Positions 5,400 through 7,005 of a stretch of DNA of 7,005 bases are shown piece after piece. Below the pieces are notes generated by a model. That model searched no databases. It had not been told where the DNA came from and saw only the letters and a program-made list of their open reading frames with translations. Numbering within the stretch: the first letter of the stretch is position 1; every line of letters begins with the position of its first letter. Where the stretch lies: assembly GCA_947469815.1 (NCBI GenBank), contig CANIRI010000126.1, positions 1 through 7,005 on the forward strand, written 5' to 3'. The stretch is from Comamonadaceae bacterium. GTDB taxonomy: Bacteria; Pseudomonadota; Gammaproteobacteria; Burkholderiales; Burkholderiaceae_C. A program made the position numbers and the translations under genes.

Positions 5400-7005
5400 T
5401 TAGACCAGCCGCCGCTTAACCGACTCGTCCCATTCGCGCACCAGCACCTGTTTCCCGTTCTCATAGGCCTCCAGCCGCCCGGTGATGTGGAAATGGGTGG
5501 CGCTAGCGGTCATGCTGGAGTAGGTCTCGGTCCGCGTGACCCAGTCGCCGCGCGCGGTTTCCATGGACCAGTGGCATTCCTGGCGGGCCGAGAGCGGGTC
5601 GTGCGGGAGGATGCGGTAGTACTCGCGCCCGCAACCCCAGGTGGTCAGGCCGTGCTCGGCAATCGTGGAGCGGCCAAAGTCGTCGATGATGGTCATGCGC
5701 CGCTCGCCGGTGGCCTGGTCGATCTGCACCTCGCGCTTGTGCCAGGGCGCGTCCAGCTCGATCAGCTCCACCGCCGGTGCGGCCTGCGGCGGTGCGAATT
5801 CCGGGGCTTTCTCACCCCGGCGGCGTTTGCGCAGCGGCAGGTCGATGTGGCTCTTGCCGGTATGCACCGTGAGCGTGACCGGCTTGGGCGCGGGCCAGAT
5901 CAGCGGCCAGTAGCTGGTGGACAGGGACACCCGCAGGCGGTGGCCTTTGGGGATGCGCCAGGCGGTGTCGTCGAGCTGAATCCGCACCGTATAGGTTTTT
6001 CCCGGCTCCAGCGCCTGCGGTTTTTCATGCGTGCCACCGGCTGCCAGATGGCCCAGATTGGCCACGGCGTAGGTCAGACGCGAGACCGCGCCGTCGGGCC
6101 AGATGCTATTGAGCCGCACGGCCACATGCGCCACCGGCTGGTCCACGCTGAAGGTGAGCGTGAGTGCCGGCGCGCCCATCAAGTCCGCATCGGCTTTGAG
6201 AGCCGCGCCGTCAAAAGTCAAAGAGCCGGAATCATCCTGCCGCTGGTCGCCGGGGAATTCGGGGCCGAGCCAAATGATGCAGTACTCGCCGCTGTCCGCG
6301 CCCGTGTGCTGGGGCGAGCAGATGCTGCGCCGCGTGGTCTTTTCCGCGCTGTCGCCCAGGCCGCCGCTGTTGAGAAAAAGCGGTTGGCGGGTCACGTGGG
6401 GGCCGCTCCAGGCTGCGTCAGCCACCCAGCGCCCGGGCACCTGGCGGATGCTGCCGCCAGGCGGCTGCAAATCCATGATGTAGGTGCGGTGCGCCGGGTC
6501 GGACTCGACGCCCGTGGGAATGTCTTTGAGCCAGCGGTCCCACCAGCGCAGGGCTTCTTGCAAAAAGCCGATTCGCGGCTGGGGGACGGCGAAATGCGGG
6601 TATTTGTGCGCCCAGGGGCCGACGATGCCTTTGACCGGCGCCTGCACCGTGTCCACCAGTTGCGATACCGCGTTGGTGTAGGCATCGTTCCAGCCGCCAA
6701 CCGCCAGCACAGCGGTCTGGATCGCGCCGATGTCTTCGCCCACGGAGCCGTGCTTCCAGTAGGCGTCGCGGTGCGGGTGTTGCAGCCAGGGAATGGCCAG
6801 CAGCGGCTCGTGTTTGAGCCTGTCCAGCCACATGGCGCGCCAGCGCTCGCCCACGATGGCCGGGTCCGGCGGCCGCGAGGAGTAGGCCAGCATGGTGGCC
6901 GACCAGCCCAGGTTTTCGCCCAGCACGCAGCCGCCTTTGTAGTGGATATCGTCGCTGTAGCGGTCCACCGTGGAGCATAGGGTGATGATGGCTTGCAGGC
7001 CCGGC
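5400..7005 (-). CDS. CocE/NonD-type serine hydrolase, X-Pro dipeptidyl-peptidase family (partial, N-terminus beyond window)
   Basis: These are the last 534 codons of an alpha/beta hydrolase of the CocE/NonD group, whose members cleave esters or amides; the substrate here is unknown. The reading frame stays open to the window edge and begins in PGLQAIITLCST, normally found just after the nucleophile-serine elbow. The true start and the serine are therefore upstream. The GTG at 6968 in frame is not the start, since conserved sequence precedes it. The remaining triad members are visible: the aspartate in GGWNDAYTN (partial residue 107, codon 6686-6684) and the histidine in GPWAHKYPH (residue 133, codon 6608-6606). 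A jelly-roll PepX_C domain follows, about 185-390, with GHRLRVSLSTSYWPLIWPAP near its end. A beta-rich tail of some 140 residues completes the protein. The gene converges on puuD with only seven bases between stop codons, so it is not part of the urate operon. Confidence 0.9.
   Translation of the reverse strand, partial: PGLQAIITLCSTVDRYSDDIHYKGGCVLGENLGWSATMLAYSSRPPDPAIVGERWRAMWLDRLKHEPLLAIPWLQHPHRDAYWKHGSVGEDIGAIQTAVLAVGGWNDAYTNAVSQLVDTVQAPVKGIVGPWAHKYPHFAVPQPRIGFLQEALRWWDRWLKDIPTGVESDPAHRTYIMDLQPPGGSIRQVPGRWVADAAWSGPHVTRQPLFLNSGGLGDSAEKTTRRSICSPQHTGADSGEYCIIWLGPEFPGDQRQDDSGSLTFDGAALKADADLMGAPALTLTFSVDQPVAHVAVRLNSIWPDGAVSRLTYAVANLGHLAAGGTHEKPQALEPGKTYTVRIQLDDTAWRIPKGHRLRVSLSTSYWPLIWPAPKPVTLTVHTGKSHIDLPLRKRRRGEKAPEFAPPQAAPAVELIELDAPWHKREVQIDQATGERRMTIIDDFGRSTIAEHGLTTWGCGREYYRILPHDPLSARQECHWSMETARGDWVTRTETYSSMTASATHFHITGRLEAYENGKQVLVREWDESVKRRLV

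Noticed and set aside
5396..5418. Direct repeat CCGCTTA at 5396-5402 and 5412-5418
   Set aside because: It is seven bases long, lies at the end of a coding region and is likely to be chance.
6966..6968. GTG as the start of the CocE-type hydrolase
   Set aside because: The frame stays open to the window edge and the twelve codons before it encode conserved family sequence, so the gene is truncated by the window rather than starting here.
5367..6980. Long open frame of 537 codons on the plus strand opposite the CocE-type hydrolase
   Set aside because: Its composition is that of an antisense shadow, it overlaps the end of puuD, and the opposite strand carries conserved hydrolase motifs throughout.

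Overview
The window is GC-rich, densely coded chromosomal DNA from a proteobacterium. Product types, high third-position GC and gene style suggest a betaproteobacterium of the Burkholderiales, possibly Comamonadaceae. That placement is an impression from the sequence, not a search result. There are seven protein genes, with the first and last cut by the window edges. I see no rRNA or tRNA genes, CRISPR array or insertion sequence.

Layout: (1) 1-1063, minus strand, the N-terminal 354 codons of an iron-sulfur L-serine ammonia-lyase (sdaA). (2) 1064-1278, a divergent intergenic region with two short palindromes and no clear promoter. (3) 1279-2871, plus strand, a non-pyrrolysine MttB-family (trimethylamine/glycine betaine type) corrinoid methyltransferase. 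(4) 2876-2895, a perfect 8-bp stem-loop between convergent genes. (5) 2892-3640, minus strand, a TacA-TacT type toxin-antitoxin pair: a DUF1778 antitoxin and a GNAT acetyltransferase toxin sharing an ATGA overlap. It has a near-consensus promoter at 3676-3704 and an inverted repeat across the -10 box. (6) 3830-5392, plus strand, a two-gene urate operon: 5-hydroxyisourate hydrolase (uraH) followed by the membrane urate oxidase PuuD with its C-terminal cytochrome c domain. (7) 5400-7005, minus strand, the C-terminal 534 codons of a CocE/NonD-type serine hydrolase. Its start and nucleophile serine lie beyond the window.

How they may work together: uraH and puuD form a clear pair. PuuD oxidises urate to 5-hydroxyisourate, passing electrons to its cytochrome domain, and UraH hydrolyses that unstable product. 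The next enzyme (OHCU decarboxylase) is not in view. The neighbouring sdaA and MttB-family genes could both serve breakdown of methylated amines (betaine to glycine to serine to pyruvate). No corrinoid protein or partner methyltransferase is visible, so this link is inference. The toxin-antitoxin pair sits between the two catabolic blocks as an independent unit. Most of the window is ordinary metabolism. The parts most worth a second look are the orphan MttB homologue, the variant acetyl-CoA loop of the toxin, and the compact promoter/operator of the toxin-antitoxin pair.
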